Under the pieces are notes generated by a model that saw only the letters and a list, made by a program, of their open reading frames with translations, was not told the origin of the DNA and searched no databases. From Pseudonocardia kunmingensis (GTDB taxonomy: Bacteria > Actinomycetota > Actinomycetes > Mycobacteriales > Pseudonocardiaceae), in assembly GCF_006716445.1 (NCBI RefSeq), contig NZ_VFPA01000001.1, forward strand, positions 2,108,001 to 2,172,000: a DNA stretch of 64,000 nt, written 5' to 3'. Every line of letters begins with the position of its first letter. The stretch's first letter is position 1. Positions 8,715 to 17,683 of the stretch are shown here, in pieces. Made by a program: the position numbers and the translations under genes.

Positions 8715-9916
8715 GACGTCACCACCGGGATCTCCGCTCGGACCGCGAACCCGCCGTCCGGACGCGCGCCCGCCCGCAGCGTGCCACCGATGACCTCGAC
8801 GCGCTCCCGCAGCCCGCGCAGCCCGCTCCCCGAGCCGCTGGCGACGAGCACGGCGTCGGCCGTCGCCGCGGTGTTCGACACCGCCACCGTCACGAGCTCG
8901 GCGCCGTAGCGCACCTCGACGTGCACCCGGCCGCCGGGCGCGTGCTTGTGCACGTTGGTCAACGCCTCCTGCACCACGCGGTGGGCCGTGCGCAGGACGG
9001 CGGGCGGCACGGCGTCGGCGTCCCCGGCCCGGTCCAGCCGCACGTCGACGCCCGCGGCGACCGAGGCGTCGACGAGCTCGGACAGGTCCGCGCGCGGCGC
9101 GGGCGGACCGACCGGCGGCGACTCCCCCGTCCGCTCCCCGCCGAACACCCCCACCAGGTCGCGCAGCTCGTCCAGCGCCTGCATGCCCGCGTCGCGCAGC
9201 CCTTCCGCGGCCCGCCGGGTGGCGTCGTCGCGGGCCGTGACCTCGAGCGCCCCCGCCTGCAGCACCATGAGGCTCACCCGGTGGGTGACGACGTCGTGCA
9301 TCTCGGACGCGAGCCGCCGCCGTTCCTCTGCGCGGGCCTGCTCGGCGAGCAGGTGCTGCTCCCGGTCGGTGCGCTCCGCGCGCTCCCGCAGGTTCGCCAT
9401 CAGGGTGCGCCGGGCCACCAGGTAGCGGCCCAGCAGCGCGGGGAACGCGGTGACCAGCAGGCCGAGCGAGACCGTCAGCAGTGAGGGGTCCCACGGCCGC
9501 GTCGCGAGCACCGTGAGGACCCCGACCAGCACCCAGGTGGAGCGCCGGTTGTGCACCTGGACGGCCGTGGCCACCACGAGCGGGGTCACGGACGGGGTGA
9601 GCGGGTCGCCGGTGAGCACGGGGGTCGCGACGAGCAGGCCCGGGCTGACGAGCTCGCTCACCTGCAGGGCCAGCGCACCGGCGATCGTCAGGCTCGTCAC
9701 CAGGACCGGGGCGCGGAGGATCGCGAGCGCGGCCAGGTCGAGCACGAGCCGCAACGCGAGGCCGGCCCACGGACCGGCCGCACCGGTGGTGCGGGATCCC
9801 AGCGCGAACACCAGCACGTCGAGGCCGGCGAAGAGCAGCACCCCGCCGACGAGGATCGCGATCCCCACTTTCCGGTGGATCGTGGAGGCAGGTCCCGCCT
9901 CCGCATGCGGCTGCAC
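8711..9916 (-). CDS. Sensor histidine kinase, NarL-type partner
   Basis: A 401-residue membrane sensor kinase. The N-terminal half has about five hydrophobic segments (starting IAILVGGVLLFAGLDVLVFA) and no large extracellular domain, so it may sense something in or at the membrane. The HisKA_3 dimerisation box is RRRLASEMHDVVTHRVSLMV with the phosphorylated His in EMHDVV. The ATP-binding domain contains HRVVQEALTNVHKHAPGG (N box) and GSGLRGLRERV (G box). I choose the GTG at 9916 because TACGGT lies 6 nt upstream; a longer form from GTG 9979 is possible. It forms a two-component system with the overlapping regulator gene. Confidence 0.88.
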   Translation of the reverse strand: MQPHAEAGPASTIHRKVGIAILVGGVLLFAGLDVLVFALGSRTTGAAGPWAGLALRLVLDLAALAILRAPVLVTSLTIAGALALQVSELVSPGLLVATPVLTGDPLTPSVTPLVVATAVQVHNRRSTWVLVGVLTVLATRPWDPSLLTVSLGLLVTAFPALLGRYLVARRTLMANLRERAERTDREQHLLAEQARAEERRRLASEMHDVVTHRVSLMVLQAGALEVTARDDATRRAAEGLRDAGMQALDELRDLVGVFGGERTGESPPVGPPAPRADLSELVDASVAAGVDVRLDRAGDADAVPPAVLRTAHRVVQEALTNVHKHAPGGRVHVEVRYGAELVTVAVSNTAATADAVLVASGSGSGLRGLRERVEVIGGTLRAGARPDGGFAVRAEIPVVTS

Positions 9917-9928
9917 CCGGCCACCGTA
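9914..9928 (-). promoter_or_regulatory. Leaderless-type -10, histidine kinase gene
   Basis: On the minus strand TACGGT (9928-9923), 6 nt, then GTG (9916-9914). Confidence 0.55.
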
Positions 9929-10047
9929 TCCGGGCCCCGGCCTGCCGATCACCGTCTCGGGACGGGGGCGGGCACCCACTTTCGTCGGACTCCCGGCCGT
10001 CCCCCGGCGCTGGTGCGCGAGGGCGGCGGACCGGTTGCATCACGACC

Positions 10048-11523
10048 ATGACCACCGTCCAGAACGCCGGAGCGGCGATGCGGGCCCGGCACGCTCCGCC
10101 GTTCGCCCGCGGCCCCGTCCTGGCGATCACCGCGGCCGTCGCGGTGGCCCACCTCGCCGCGAGCCTCGGGAAGGGCTACTGGTTCGACGAGGTGTACATG
10201 CTCGCGATCGGCCGCAACCACCTCGACTGGGGTTCGGCCGACCAGCCCCCGCTCACGCCGCTGCTCGCCGCGCTGGCCGACGCGCTCGCCCCCGGCTCGA
10301 TCGTCGTGCTGCGCCTGCCTGCCGTCCTCGCCACCGCCGCGGCGGTGCTCGTCGCGGCGCTGGTCGCGCGCGAGGTCGGCGGCGACCGCCGCGCGCAGAC
10401 GATCACCGCCGCCGCGCAGGCCACCACCCTCTGGATCACGCTGTCGGGGCACTGGCTCACCCCCTACACGCTCGAGCCCGTCCAGTGGCTGGTGCTGGTC
10501 TGGCTGGTGGTCCGCTGGATCCGGGTGCGCGACGACCGGCTGCTGCTCGCGCTCGGCGCCGCCGCCGGCATCGCCGCCCAGACGAAGTTCCAGGTCCTGC
10601 TGCTGTGTGCGGTGCTGCTGCTCGCGGTGCTGGTCTGCGGGCCACGGGAGCTGCTGCGCCGCCCGCTGCTGTGGGTCGGCGCCGGGATCGGGGTGCTGAT
10701 CGCGCTGCCGACACTGGTCTGGCAGGCCGTCCACGGGTGGCCACAGCTGCAGATGGGCGCCGTGGTCGCGGCGGAGGCCGACGCGCTCTACGGCGGGCGG
10801 ACGGGCGTGGCCGTCCTGCTCGTGGTCTGCGCGGGCATCGCCGGAACCGTCCTGGGGGCCTACGGTCTGTGGCGCCTGCTGCGCGCCGATGAGATGCGCT
10901 CCTACCGCTTCCTCGCCGTCACCTTCCTCGTGCTCTACGCCTTCTTCGTCGTGACCGTCGGGCGTCCCTACTACCTGGGCGGGTTCTACGCGGTCCTCGC
11001 CGCCGCAGGTGCCGTCGGGCTGCAACGGCGCCGGGAGGCAGGCCGGCGCCGGTGGAGGTGGGTCGTGTGGCCGGCCTTCGCGCTGAGCGCCGCGGCCGCC
11101 GGGGTGATGCTGTCGACGTCGCTGGACGCCGTGGCCGAGTCCGACGACGCCGGCGGGCGCATCGCGCGGAGCGCGGCCGCCGCCTACCGGGCCCTGCCGC
11201 CCGCCGAGCGGGAGGACACCGTGCTGGTGGCGCAGTCCTACATCGTCGCCGCCTACCTCGACGGCTACTCGACCGAGTACGGGCTGCCCGAGGCGCACAG
11301 CGGCAACCGGGGCTACGGCTGGTTCCCCCCGCCGCCCGAGACCGCCGGCACCGCGCTCTACGTCGGCACGTCGCCGGACGACGTGCGGCCCTGGTTCCGC
11401 GAGGTCCGCCGCGTGGACGACGGCGGGCCGGACGCGCGGGAGTCGAGCGTGTGGCTGTGCAGCGGGCGGCTGGAGCCGTGGGCCGAGATCTGGCCGCGGT
11501 TGCGCAGCCTCACGGTCGGGTGA
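10048..11523 (+). CDS. Glycosyltransferase family 39-like membrane protein
   Basis: A 491-residue polytopic membrane protein of the dolichyl-phosphate-mannose mannosyltransferase/ArnT type. The first extracytoplasmic loop GYWFDEVYMLAIGRNHLDWG carries the acidic residue expected for metal and lipid-phosphosugar binding, followed by ADQPPLTPLL. About ten to twelve hydrophobic helices follow, and the last 100 residues are a soluble domain after the segment VVWPAFALSAAAAGVML. Family members transfer a sugar from a polyprenyl-phosphate donor to protein or envelope lipid on the outer face of the membrane. The gene diverges from the kinase gene and runs end to end with add. The acceptor is unknown. 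Confidence 0.82.
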   Translation: MTTVQNAGAAMRARHAPPFARGPVLAITAAVAVAHLAASLGKGYWFDEVYMLAIGRNHLDWGSADQPPLTPLLAALADALAPGSIVVLRLPAVLATAAAVLVAALVAREVGGDRRAQTITAAAQATTLWITLSGHWLTPYTLEPVQWLVLVWLVVRWIRVRDDRLLLALGAAAGIAAQTKFQVLLLCAVLLLAVLVCGPRELLRRPLLWVGAGIGVLIALPTLVWQAVHGWPQLQMGAVVAAEADALYGGRTGVAVLLVVCAGIAGTVLGAYGLWRLLRADEMRSYRFLAVTFLVLYAFFVVTVGRPYYLGGFYAVLAAAGAVGLQRRREAGRRRWRWVVWPAFALSAAAAGVMLSTSLDAVAESDDAGGRIARSAAAAYRALPPAEREDTVLVAQSYIVAAYLDGYSTEYGLPEAHSGNRGYGWFPPPPETAGTALYVGTSPDDVRPWFREVRRVDDGGPDARESSVWLCSGRLEPWAEIWPRLRSLTVG

Positions 11524-11524
11524 A

Positions 11525-12613
11525 TCAGGCTGTGAGCGCGGCGTAACCGGGCTTGATGACGTCGTTGATCAGCGCCAGCCGCTCGTCGAAGCCGAGGAAG
11601 GCCGACTTCATCGCGTTGACGGTGAACCACTGCAGGTCGCCCCAGCCGTACCCGAACGTGTCGACGAGCGCCGTGAGCTCGCTGGTCATCGACACGTCCG
11701 ACATCAGCCGGTTGTCGGTGTTGACGGTGACCCGGAACCGCAGCCGGGTCAGCAGCCCGATGGGGTGCTCGGCCAGCGACGGCGCCGCACCCGTGTGCAC
11801 GTTGGAGGTCGGGCACATCTCCAGCGGGATCCGCTTGTCCCGCACGTACGCCGCGAGCAGCCCCAACCGGGGCGTTCCGTCGGCACCGAGGGTGATGTCG
11901 TCGACGATCCGGACGCCGTGGCCCAGCCGGTCGGCACCGCACCACTGCAGCGCCTCCCAGATCGAGGGCAGCCCGAACGCCTCGCCCGCGTGGATCGTGA
12001 AGTGGGCGTTCTGCTGGCGGACGTACTCGAACGCGTCGAGGTGGCGGGTGGGCGGGAACCCGGCCTCGGCGCCCGCGATGTCGAACCCGACCACGCCCAG
12101 GTCCCGGTAACGCACGGCCAGCTCGGCGATCTCCCGCGACCGCGCCGCGTGGCGCATGGCGGTGAGCAGGCAACCCACCCGGATCCGCCGGCCGCGCTCC
12201 GCGGCGCGCGCCGCGCCGACCCGGAAGCCCTCCAGCACCGCCTCCACCACGGCGTCGAGCGCCAGCCCGGCCTCGACGTGCAGCTCCGGCGCGAACCGGA
12301 CCTCCGCGTACACGACGCCGTCGTCCGCGAGGTCCTCGGCGCACTCCGCGGCGACCCGCACGAGCGCGTCGGCGGTCTGCATCACCCCGACCGTGTGCCC
12401 GAACGTCTCCAGGTAGCGCACCAGCGAACCCGAGTGCGCGGCGGCGAGGAACCACGCGCCCAGCTCGCGCGCGTCCGTGCTGGGCAGGTCCCCGTACCCC
12501 GACGCGTCGGCGAGCTCCACCACCGTGGACGGCCGCAGGCCGCCGTCGAGGTGGTCGTGCAACAGCACCTTGGGCGCGTCGCGGATGGTGTCGACGGTCA
12601 GCGGCGCAGGCAC
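11525..12613 (-). CDS. add: Adenosine deaminase
   Basis: A 362-residue cytoplasmic metallo-deaminase that converts adenosine and deoxyadenosine to inosine and deoxyinosine. The zinc site starts with [10 protein letters not shown] (His-x-His near residue 19-21); later metal and catalytic motifs are TIHAGEAFG (His and Glu), DRLGHGVRI, and the SNVHTG and TVNTDNR loops near the C-terminus. Length fits the family. It belongs functionally with the nucleoside transporter, cdd and deoA genes further right; in mycobacteria add, deoA and cdd are neighbours. The start is the GTG with TAGCGT 6 nt upstream. It ends one base from the convergent glycosyltransferase gene. Confidence 0.95.
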   Translation of the reverse strand: MPAPLTVDTIRDAPKVLLHDHLDGGLRPSTVVELADASGYGDLPSTDARELGAWFLAAAHSGSLVRYLETFGHTVGVMQTADALVRVAAECAEDLADDGVVYAEVRFAPELHVEAGLALDAVVEAVLEGFRVGAARAAERGRRIRVGCLLTAMRHAARSREIAELAVRYRDLGVVGFDIAGAEAGFPPTRHLDAFEYVRQQNAHFTIHAGEAFGLPSIWEALQWCGADRLGHGVRIVDDITLGADGTPRLGLLAAYVRDKRIPLEMCPTSNVHTGAAPSLAEHPIGLLTRLRFRVTVNTDNRLMSDVSMTSELTALVDTFGYGWGDLQWFTVNAMKSAFLGFDERLALINDVIKPGYAALTA

Positions 12614-12625
12614 CCGGTCACGCTA
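12611..12625 (-). promoter_or_regulatory. Leaderless-type -10, add
   Basis: Minus-strand TAGCGT (12625-12620) stands 6 nt before the GTG of adenosine deaminase. Confidence 0.6.
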
Positions 12626-12780
12626 GAACATGCGCCCTGACGTGCGATCTTCGGGCGCCGAATGCTGCTCCGATCGGGCGATGGAACCTGGAACAGGGAG
12701 TCGCGGACGGGTGACGGATCGCGGTCGCTACCCTCATTCCGCACCACCCGATGTCCGGCTCAGAGGAAGCTCCCCGCCCC

Positions 12781-13827
12781 ATGAGCAATGACTCCACGCT
12801 CTCGTTCGACCGCATGCGCGGAATGCTGATGCGCGCTGCGGAGATCCGCGACAGCGAGCAGCAGCAGATCTTCGACTCGCTCGACGAGATCCACGCTCGC
12901 CTCGCGGCGCTGGACGCCCTCGGCACGGTGCGCAAGCGCCTCACCGAGCTTCCCGATCGCACCGAGGTCAGCGTCCTCGCCGAGCGGCTCGACGAGACGG
13001 TCGCCAAGCTCGACGCGCAGGACGCCGCCATCGCGTCCGTGCTGCGCGCGGTGGAGGCGATGCCGGACAAGATGGCGAAGCCGATCGCCCAGCTCGACGG
13101 CCGCCTCGACGGCATGGCCGGCCGCCTGGAGGGCGTCTCGGGCCGGATGGACGGTCTCGACGACCGCCTCGGCGGCCTGCACAAGCGCCTCGACGACCTC
13201 GACGGCCGCCTCGACCGGCACGAGATGCGCCTCGACGCGATGCCGTCCTCGGTCGGCGCGCCGATCAAGGAGCGCATCGACGGGATCGACCGCACCGTCC
13301 GCGAGTACCTCGACAACGCCGTCCGGTCGGTGGACGAGTCCGGCGAGGGCCTGCGCAACCTGCTCGGCGACACGAGCATCGGCCTGCACCGCCGCCTCGA
13401 GGACCTGGCAGCGCGTCCTGCCGTGGACCCGACGGAGCCGCTGAACGGCCTCGAGCAGCGGCTCGAGGCGCTCGCCGCTCGCCTGGAGGCGCTCGAGGAG
13501 GGCATGGCCGGGCGACTGGGCACCCTCGGCGGCACGCTCGACGAGCGGCTCGGCAAGCTCGACGCCGCGCTCGTCGAGCGTCCCGACGCCACCGCGCTGC
13601 GCTCGCTCGTCGAGCGGGCCAACTCGGAGTCGGAGCGGCGCAACGCGGGTCAGCTCGACGAGGCGATGGCCACCTTCGCGGAGCTGATCCTCGGCCGCGG
13701 GCCGTCGACGCAGATGCCGCCGCCCCCGCCGCGCCAGACCCCGCGCCGGCAGCGCAGCAAGGTCACGGTGAAGAGCCCGAACGGTGCGTCGTCCCACGAC
13801 ACCGTCACCGACGACCCGGACGACTGA
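12781..13827 (+). CDS. Coiled-coil protein with repeated Arg-Leu-Asp motifs
   Basis: A 348-residue highly charged protein, almost entirely predicted helix. From about residue 60 to 270 it repeats short units of the type DGRLDGMAGRLEGV and LDDLDGRLDRHEMRLD, giving a long amphipathic coiled coil like apolipoprotein- or PspA-like rods. The C-terminal 50 residues are a flexible basic tail (PPPPPRQTPRRQRSK) that could bind nucleic acid or membrane. No signal peptide. I prefer ATG 12781 because AGAGGAAG lies 11 nt upstream; an in-frame ATG at 12751 adds 10 residues. A -10-like TACCCT is at 12729-12734. Function unknown; a strong terminator follows. Confidence 0.75.
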   Translation: MSNDSTLSFDRMRGMLMRAAEIRDSEQQQIFDSLDEIHARLAALDALGTVRKRLTELPDRTEVSVLAERLDETVAKLDAQDAAIASVLRAVEAMPDKMAKPIAQLDGRLDGMAGRLEGVSGRMDGLDDRLGGLHKRLDDLDGRLDRHEMRLDAMPSSVGAPIKERIDGIDRTVREYLDNAVRSVDESGEGLRNLLGDTSIGLHRRLEDLAARPAVDPTEPLNGLEQRLEALAARLEALEEGMAGRLGTLGGTLDERLGKLDAALVERPDATALRSLVERANSESERRNAGQLDEAMATFAELILGRGPSTQMPPPPPRQTPRRQRSKVTVKSPNGASSHDTVTDDPDD

Positions 13828-13843
13828 CACCGTCCCGACCTCC

Positions 13844-13881
13844 ACGAGACCCCCGGTACCCGCAGGTACCGGGGGTCTCGT
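13844..13881 (+). terminator. 17-bp hairpin terminator
   Basis: Perfect 17-bp stem (13844-13860 with 13865-13881) and a 4-base loop CGCA, 17 nt after the stop of the coiled-coil gene. No U-tract, which is usual for high-GC actinobacterial terminators. Confidence 0.85.
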
Positions 13882-14237
13882 CGTGTGAGCACGCGCTGCC
13901 GCGCCGGTGCGACGGCACACGTCGACGTCCCCTGGGACGCGCCGGGTCGCTGCGTGGTTGCGCGGGAGTGAGCATTTCCGCTCTTTCTCCCCCGAGGTAA
14001 CGGACACGTAACGCAGTCGAATGCATACGCAGAGCGATCAAGACTCGGCGTGTCGCTCGCTCTCCGTATAACCCAGCGTGTGCGTACGGGTACGGAGAGC
14101 ACTGGATCGAGGCGCGGAGAGCGCTCACTTCGATCCCGTCCGAGTGGCCCGAGATCACCGTTGCTAACTTGCTGTCGCCGGTTGATCACGCACCGCCACT
14201 CGACCGGGTTTCCCGTTCACTCGGAGGAGGACTCCCC
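13882..14237 (+). promoter_or_regulatory. Upstream region of the secreted repeat-protein gene
   Basis: A 356-bp gene-free stretch that is less GC-rich than its surroundings. It holds two GTAACG copies 11 bp apart (start to start) just after 13995, a TATAAC -10-like hexamer at 14067-14072, and a 10-bp inverted repeat around it (14059-14068 with 14091-14100, GCTCTCCGTA). These features suggest a regulated promoter with a leader over 100 nt long. The ribosome binding site GGAGGAGG lies just before ATG 14238. Confidence 0.4.
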
Positions 14238-14678
14238 ATGCACCGCAAGCCGAACACCCTCGCCGTCACCGTGCGTCGCGCCGTCGCCGTCGCGGCGCTC
14301 GTGCTGCCGCTGAGCGTCGCCGCAGCCGGCCTCGCGCAGGCCGGTGAACACGAGCGCGACCGCGACTGCGACGGCCACAGCGCCGCGCAGGACGGCGGGC
14401 TGGCCGACCTGGGGATCGAGTCGTCCCCGGCCCTCAACCTGGGCGGCATCCTGAACGACGGCCCCGTCGCGCAGCAGAACGGCCGCAGCGACTCGTCGAA
14501 CTCCGGGATCCTGCAGTCCGGGTGCGGCGACCACGAGGCGTTCCAGGCGGGCGACCTGGTCGAAGGCAGCCTCGAGGCGAACCCGCAGCTCAACCTCGGC
14601 GGGATCCTCTCCGGCGGCGCCGTCCAGCAGGGCAACGCCGACCACGACAGCTCGAACTCCGGGATCGTGCAGGACTGA
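14238..14678 (+). CDS. Secreted two-repeat protein, rodlin-like in layout
   Basis: A 146-residue exported protein. Residues 1-35 are a signal peptide (basic start, hydrophobic core, AQA before the likely cleavage site). The mature part has two 30-residue repeats at 64-93 and 116-145, identical at 20 positions, each with LNLGGIL, a GxVxQ turn and DSSNSGI before a final Q. One Cys stands before the first repeat (C44) and one between the repeats (C96). No catalytic motif. Small size, secretion, Gln/Asn/Ser-rich repeats and two Cys resemble surface-fibre proteins of mycelial actinobacteria (rodlins, chaplins) in layout, but I see no clear homology. Start set by GGAGGAGG. The next gene shares the GGIL motif. 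Confidence 0.6.
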   Translation: MHRKPNTLAVTVRRAVAVAALVLPLSVAAAGLAQAGEHERDRDCDGHSAAQDGGLADLGIESSPALNLGGILNDGPVAQQNGRSDSSNSGILQSGCGDHEAFQAGDLVEGSLEANPQLNLGGILSGGAVQQGNADHDSSNSGIVQD

Positions 14679-14751
14679 CTCCCCGCTGACTCCGTCGGGT
14701 GGCGGCCCCGTGCCCGGGGCCGCCACCCGCTCCCCGACCAGGAGGACCGAG

Positions 14752-15786
14752 ATGCGGGACGCACGACAGCTCGTCCGGGTGGGCCTGCGGGTGGGCGCCG
14801 CCGGGCTGGCGGCGCTGCCCCTCACCGCTGCCGCGGCCACCGCGGCGCACGCCGACGACGCCACCACCGCGGACGAGCACGCGCTCGGCACCGCCCTGGA
14901 CCAGCACCCCGGGACCACGGCACCGGACCCCGGGCAGGACAGCTTCCTCGCCGCGGACCTGGTCGCAGGCGTGCTGGCCTCCACCGACCCGCTCGACGCC
15001 CCGGACGCCGACGCGGCCCGGGACACCGACATCGCCGCGGACACGTCCGCCGACCCCGACGCGACGGACACCGACACCGGCGCCGAGACCGACACCGTGG
15101 CGGCCGACGACACCATCGGCCGCCCGGAGGATGGCGCAGTCGGTGGCGCCGAGGCCGCGGAGGTCGACGTGGACCCGGGCGTCGCCGGACCTTCGACGAC
15201 CCCGGATGTCGACACGACCAGCAGTCCCGCCGGCACCCCCCGCGCAGGGTCGGGCGCCCACGCGGGCACCGGCACCGCCACCACGGACGCGCGGGGAGGC
15301 GGGCACGGGCCCGACGGAGCTCCGGCCGAGCGCCCGGGCGTCGACAGCCCGGGCACGCTCGCGCCAGGACGGCCGCACGCACCGGACGCGACCACGGCCC
15401 CGGACTCGCTCCCGACCCCGGGATCGCAGCATGCGAGCAGGGGCGTGCCGGACGCCGGCGCCGGCGCCTCGGGCACCGAGACGTCAGGTGCGGGTGCTCA
15501 GGACGCAGCCGAGGACGGGGCGTCGCGAGGCGGCGCCACAGGCAGGCCCGGGGCTCACCGGGCGGAGCCCGAGCCACCCCGCGGCCCCCTGACCGCCCTG
15601 GTCGACGGGCTCGTCGGCCCGACCGGACTCCTCGGCGGCGACGGTCTCCTCGCGGGCCTGGTCGGAGGCGTGTTCGACGGCCCGCTCCTGGCCGTGGACG
15701 CGGAGGTGAGCCCCCAGGTCCAGGTCGGCGGCATCCTGTCCGGCGGCCCGGTGACCCAGAGCACGACGAGGACCGCCCAGCACTGA
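14752..15786 (+). CDS. Secreted low-complexity protein sharing the GGIL motif
   Basis: A 344-residue protein with an N-terminal signal peptide (VRVGLRVGAAGLAALPL and an AHA-type cleavage site near residue 33). The middle 220 residues are a low-complexity Ala/Asp/Thr/Pro/Gly linker with many DT and PG pairs, likely disordered and wall-spanning. The C-terminus returns to order: LTALVDGLVGPTGLLGG, then SPQVQVGGILSGGPVTQ, which matches 11 of 16 residues of the second repeat in the preceding protein. I choose ATG 14752 because CAGGAGGAC is 5-6 nt upstream; ATG 14710 would put 14 charged residues before the signal. Probably expressed and used together with the preceding gene. No family recognised. 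Confidence 0.6.
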   Translation: MRDARQLVRVGLRVGAAGLAALPLTAAAATAAHADDATTADEHALGTALDQHPGTTAPDPGQDSFLAADLVAGVLASTDPLDAPDADAARDTDIAADTSADPDATDTDTGAETDTVAADDTIGRPEDGAVGGAEAAEVDVDPGVAGPSTTPDVDTTSSPAGTPRAGSGAHAGTGTATTDARGGGHGPDGAPAERPGVDSPGTLAPGRPHAPDATTAPDSLPTPGSQHASRGVPDAGAGASGTETSGAGAQDAAEDGASRGGATGRPGAHRAEPEPPRGPLTALVDGLVGPTGLLGGDGLLAGLVGGVFDGPLLAVDAEVSPQVQVGGILSGGPVTQSTTRTAQH

Positions 15787-15829
15787 GATCGTGCACAGCC
15801 GGCAGCACGCCGCCGGCTGCTGCTGAGCT

Positions 15830-15890
15830 CCGCATGACGAACGGCACTCTCGTCGGTACCTAGCCGACGAATGTGCCGTTCGTCATGCGG
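15830..15890. terminator. Long bidirectional hairpin
   Basis: Outer stem 15830-15847 with 15873-15890 is perfect over 18 bp; after a small internal loop an inner 7-bp stem (15850-15856 with 15864-15870) closes on TACCTAG. It lies between a plus-strand gene end and the deoA end, so it can stop transcription from both. The remaining 240 bp up to deoA show nothing further. Confidence 0.75.
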
Positions 15891-16128
15891 ATCCCTTTTC
15901 CGGAGCCCGTGAGTCAGCCGCCCCACCGCGCGACGGGGGGACGGGTGATCACCGGACGGCGCGGGATCGGTCACCCGCTGCCGTACCTGCACGGCCGAGC
16001 TTCCGTCGATGACGCGAGGCCGGCCGACGTCCGCGCCCGCCGGCCGCCCGACGACCTTCGGCACGAGGACGGTCGGTCGTCGGCGCGGGGTCGCGTCAGG
16101 AGCACGGGGTCGAGCCGGGCCCGGACCG

Positions 16129-17403
16129 TCAGGAGCGGAGCGTGTCCATGATCAGCGCCGGGCGCGCCGCGGGCTCCTCGGACACCAGCACGCCGCCCGC
16201 CAGCGCGGCGCGGGCACCGGCGACCTTCTCCGGGGTGTCGGTGTGCAGTTCCAGCAGCGGCTGCCCGGCCTCGACCGCGTCCCCGACGCCGGCCAGCAGC
16301 CGGATCCCGGCCGCGGCCTGCACGGCGTCCTCCTTGCGGGCCCGCCCGGCGCCCAGCCTCCAGGCGGCGACCCCGACGGCGAGCGCGTCCAGGTGGGTGA
16401 GCACGCCGGAGCGGTCGGCCACCAGCTCCTCGACGTGCGCCGCGACCGGCAACGGCGCCGACGGGTCGCCGGACTGGGCCGCGATCATCCGCTCCCACAC
16501 CGGGTAGGCGGCACCCGAGGCGAGCACCTCGGCGGGGTCGACGTCGGTGATCCCGGCCAGCGCCACCATCTCCCGCGCCAGCGCCACCGTCAGCTCGACG
16601 ACGTCGGCGGGCCCGCCCCCGCGCAGCACCTCGACCGACTCCGCCACCTCGAGCGCGTTGCCGACGGCACGCCCGAGCGGCACCGACATGTCGGTGAGCA
16701 GCGCGGTGGTCGGGAGGCCGTGCGCCGCGCCGATCGCGACCATGGTCCCGGCGAGCTCGCGAGCGCGGTCCGGCGTCTTCATGAACGCCCCGGAGCCGGC
16801 CTTGACGTCCAGGACCAGCCCACCCGTCGCCTCCGCGATCTTCTTGCTCATGATCGAGCTGGCGATCAGCGGGATCGACTCGACGGTGCCCGTGACGTCG
16901 CGCAGGGCGTAGAGCTTGCGGTCGGCCGGGGCGAGGGTGGGGGTCGTCGCGCAGATCACCGCGCCGACGTCGGCCAGCTGCGCCGCGATCTCGGCCTCCG
17001 ACAGCGAGGCGCGCCAGCCGGGGATCGACTCCAGCTTGTCCAGCGTGCCGCCGGTGTGCCCGAGCCCGCGACCGGACAGCTGCGGCACGGCCGCCCCGCA
17101 CGCGGCGACGAGCGGCGCGAGCGGCAGCGTGATCTTGTCCCCGACGCCGCCGGTGGAGTGCTTGTCCACCAGCGGCCGCCCCACGTCACCCAGGGCCAGC
17201 ACGTCTCCGGAGTCGATCATCGCCTGGGTCCAGCGGGAGATCTCGCCCGCGTCCATCCCGTTGAGCAGGATCGCCATGGCGAGGGCGGCCATCTGCTCGT
17301 CCGCGACGTCCCCGCGCGTGTAGGCCGCGACCACCCAGTCGACCTGCTCCTCGGTGAGGCGGTGCCCGTCCCGCTTGGCCTGGATGACGTCGATCGCGTT
17401 CAC
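16129..17403 (-). CDS. deoA: Thymidine phosphorylase
   Basis: A 424-residue cytoplasmic enzyme that splits thymidine or deoxyuridine with phosphate to base and deoxyribose 1-phosphate. The phosphate-binding signature is LVDKHSTGGVGDKITLPLAP (about residues 80-99), followed by the SGRGLGHTGGTLDKLE segment and SMIMSKK-like pyrimidine-binding residues (SSIMSKKIAEATGGLVLDVK). Length matches the family. The start is the GTG with TAGGGT 7 nt upstream, so deoA has its own promoter although it follows cdd on the same strand; three palindromic repeats fill the 363 bp between them. It works with cdd, add and the nucleoside transporter in pyrimidine salvage. Confidence 0.95.
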   Translation of the reverse strand: MNAIDVIQAKRDGHRLTEEQVDWVVAAYTRGDVADEQMAALAMAILLNGMDAGEISRWTQAMIDSGDVLALGDVGRPLVDKHSTGGVGDKITLPLAPLVAACGAAVPQLSGRGLGHTGGTLDKLESIPGWRASLSEAEIAAQLADVGAVICATTPTLAPADRKLYALRDVTGTVESIPLIASSIMSKKIAEATGGLVLDVKAGSGAFMKTPDRARELAGTMVAIGAAHGLPTTALLTDMSVPLGRAVGNALEVAESVEVLRGGGPADVVELTVALAREMVALAGITDVDPAEVLASGAAYPVWERMIAAQSGDPSAPLPVAAHVEELVADRSGVLTHLDALAVGVAAWRLGAGRARKEDAVQAAAGIRLLAGVGDAVEAGQPLLELHTDTPEKVAGARAALAGGVLVSEEPAARPALIMDTLRS

Positions 17404-17416
17404 GCCGGCGACCCTA
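17401..17416 (-). promoter_or_regulatory. Leaderless-type -10, deoA
   Basis: Minus-strand TAGGGT (17416-17411), 7 nt, then the deoA GTG. It lies downstream of all three palindromic repeats, so deoA can be transcribed even if they stop read-through from cdd. Confidence 0.6.
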
Positions 17417-17460
17417 TGCCGGACGCCCCCGCCCCCCGGCGCGGCCCACCGGACCACTGC

Positions 17461-17521
17461 CACACCGACTTCCGCGCTGCCACACCGACTGCAGTCGGTG
17501 CGTGAGCGCAGGAGTCGGTGT
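17461..17521. repeat. 62-bp palindromic repeat, copy 1
   Basis: Starts CACACCGACTTC, has the PstI-centred core CACCGACTGCAGTCGGTG and ends AGTCGGTGT; the whole unit is a near-perfect palindrome made of four CACACCGACT-type blocks in alternating orientation. Confidence 0.85.
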
Positions 17522-17579
17522 ACGAGCGGCTCGAACGCGATCGCCGGGCGGACCCGGCCACCGGCCGCCGCACCGGTCC

Positions 17580-17641
17580 CACACCGACTTCGGTGCTGCC
17601 CCACCGACTGCAGTCGATGCGTGAGCGCAGGAGTCGGTGTG
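17580..17641. repeat. 62-bp palindromic repeat, copy 2
   Basis: Same layout as copy 1; the core has one change (GCAGTCGATG) that weakens the central stem, and the outer arms are intact. Confidence 0.85.
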
Positions 17642-17683
17642 CGAGGGGCCGGACGGGACCGCCGGCGAACCTCCCACCAGTCC

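Noticed and set aside
13882..14237. c-di-AMP (ydaO) or other riboswitch before the secreted gene
   Set aside because: Considered because such switches precede wall-protein genes in actinobacteria, but none of the conserved core segments is present.
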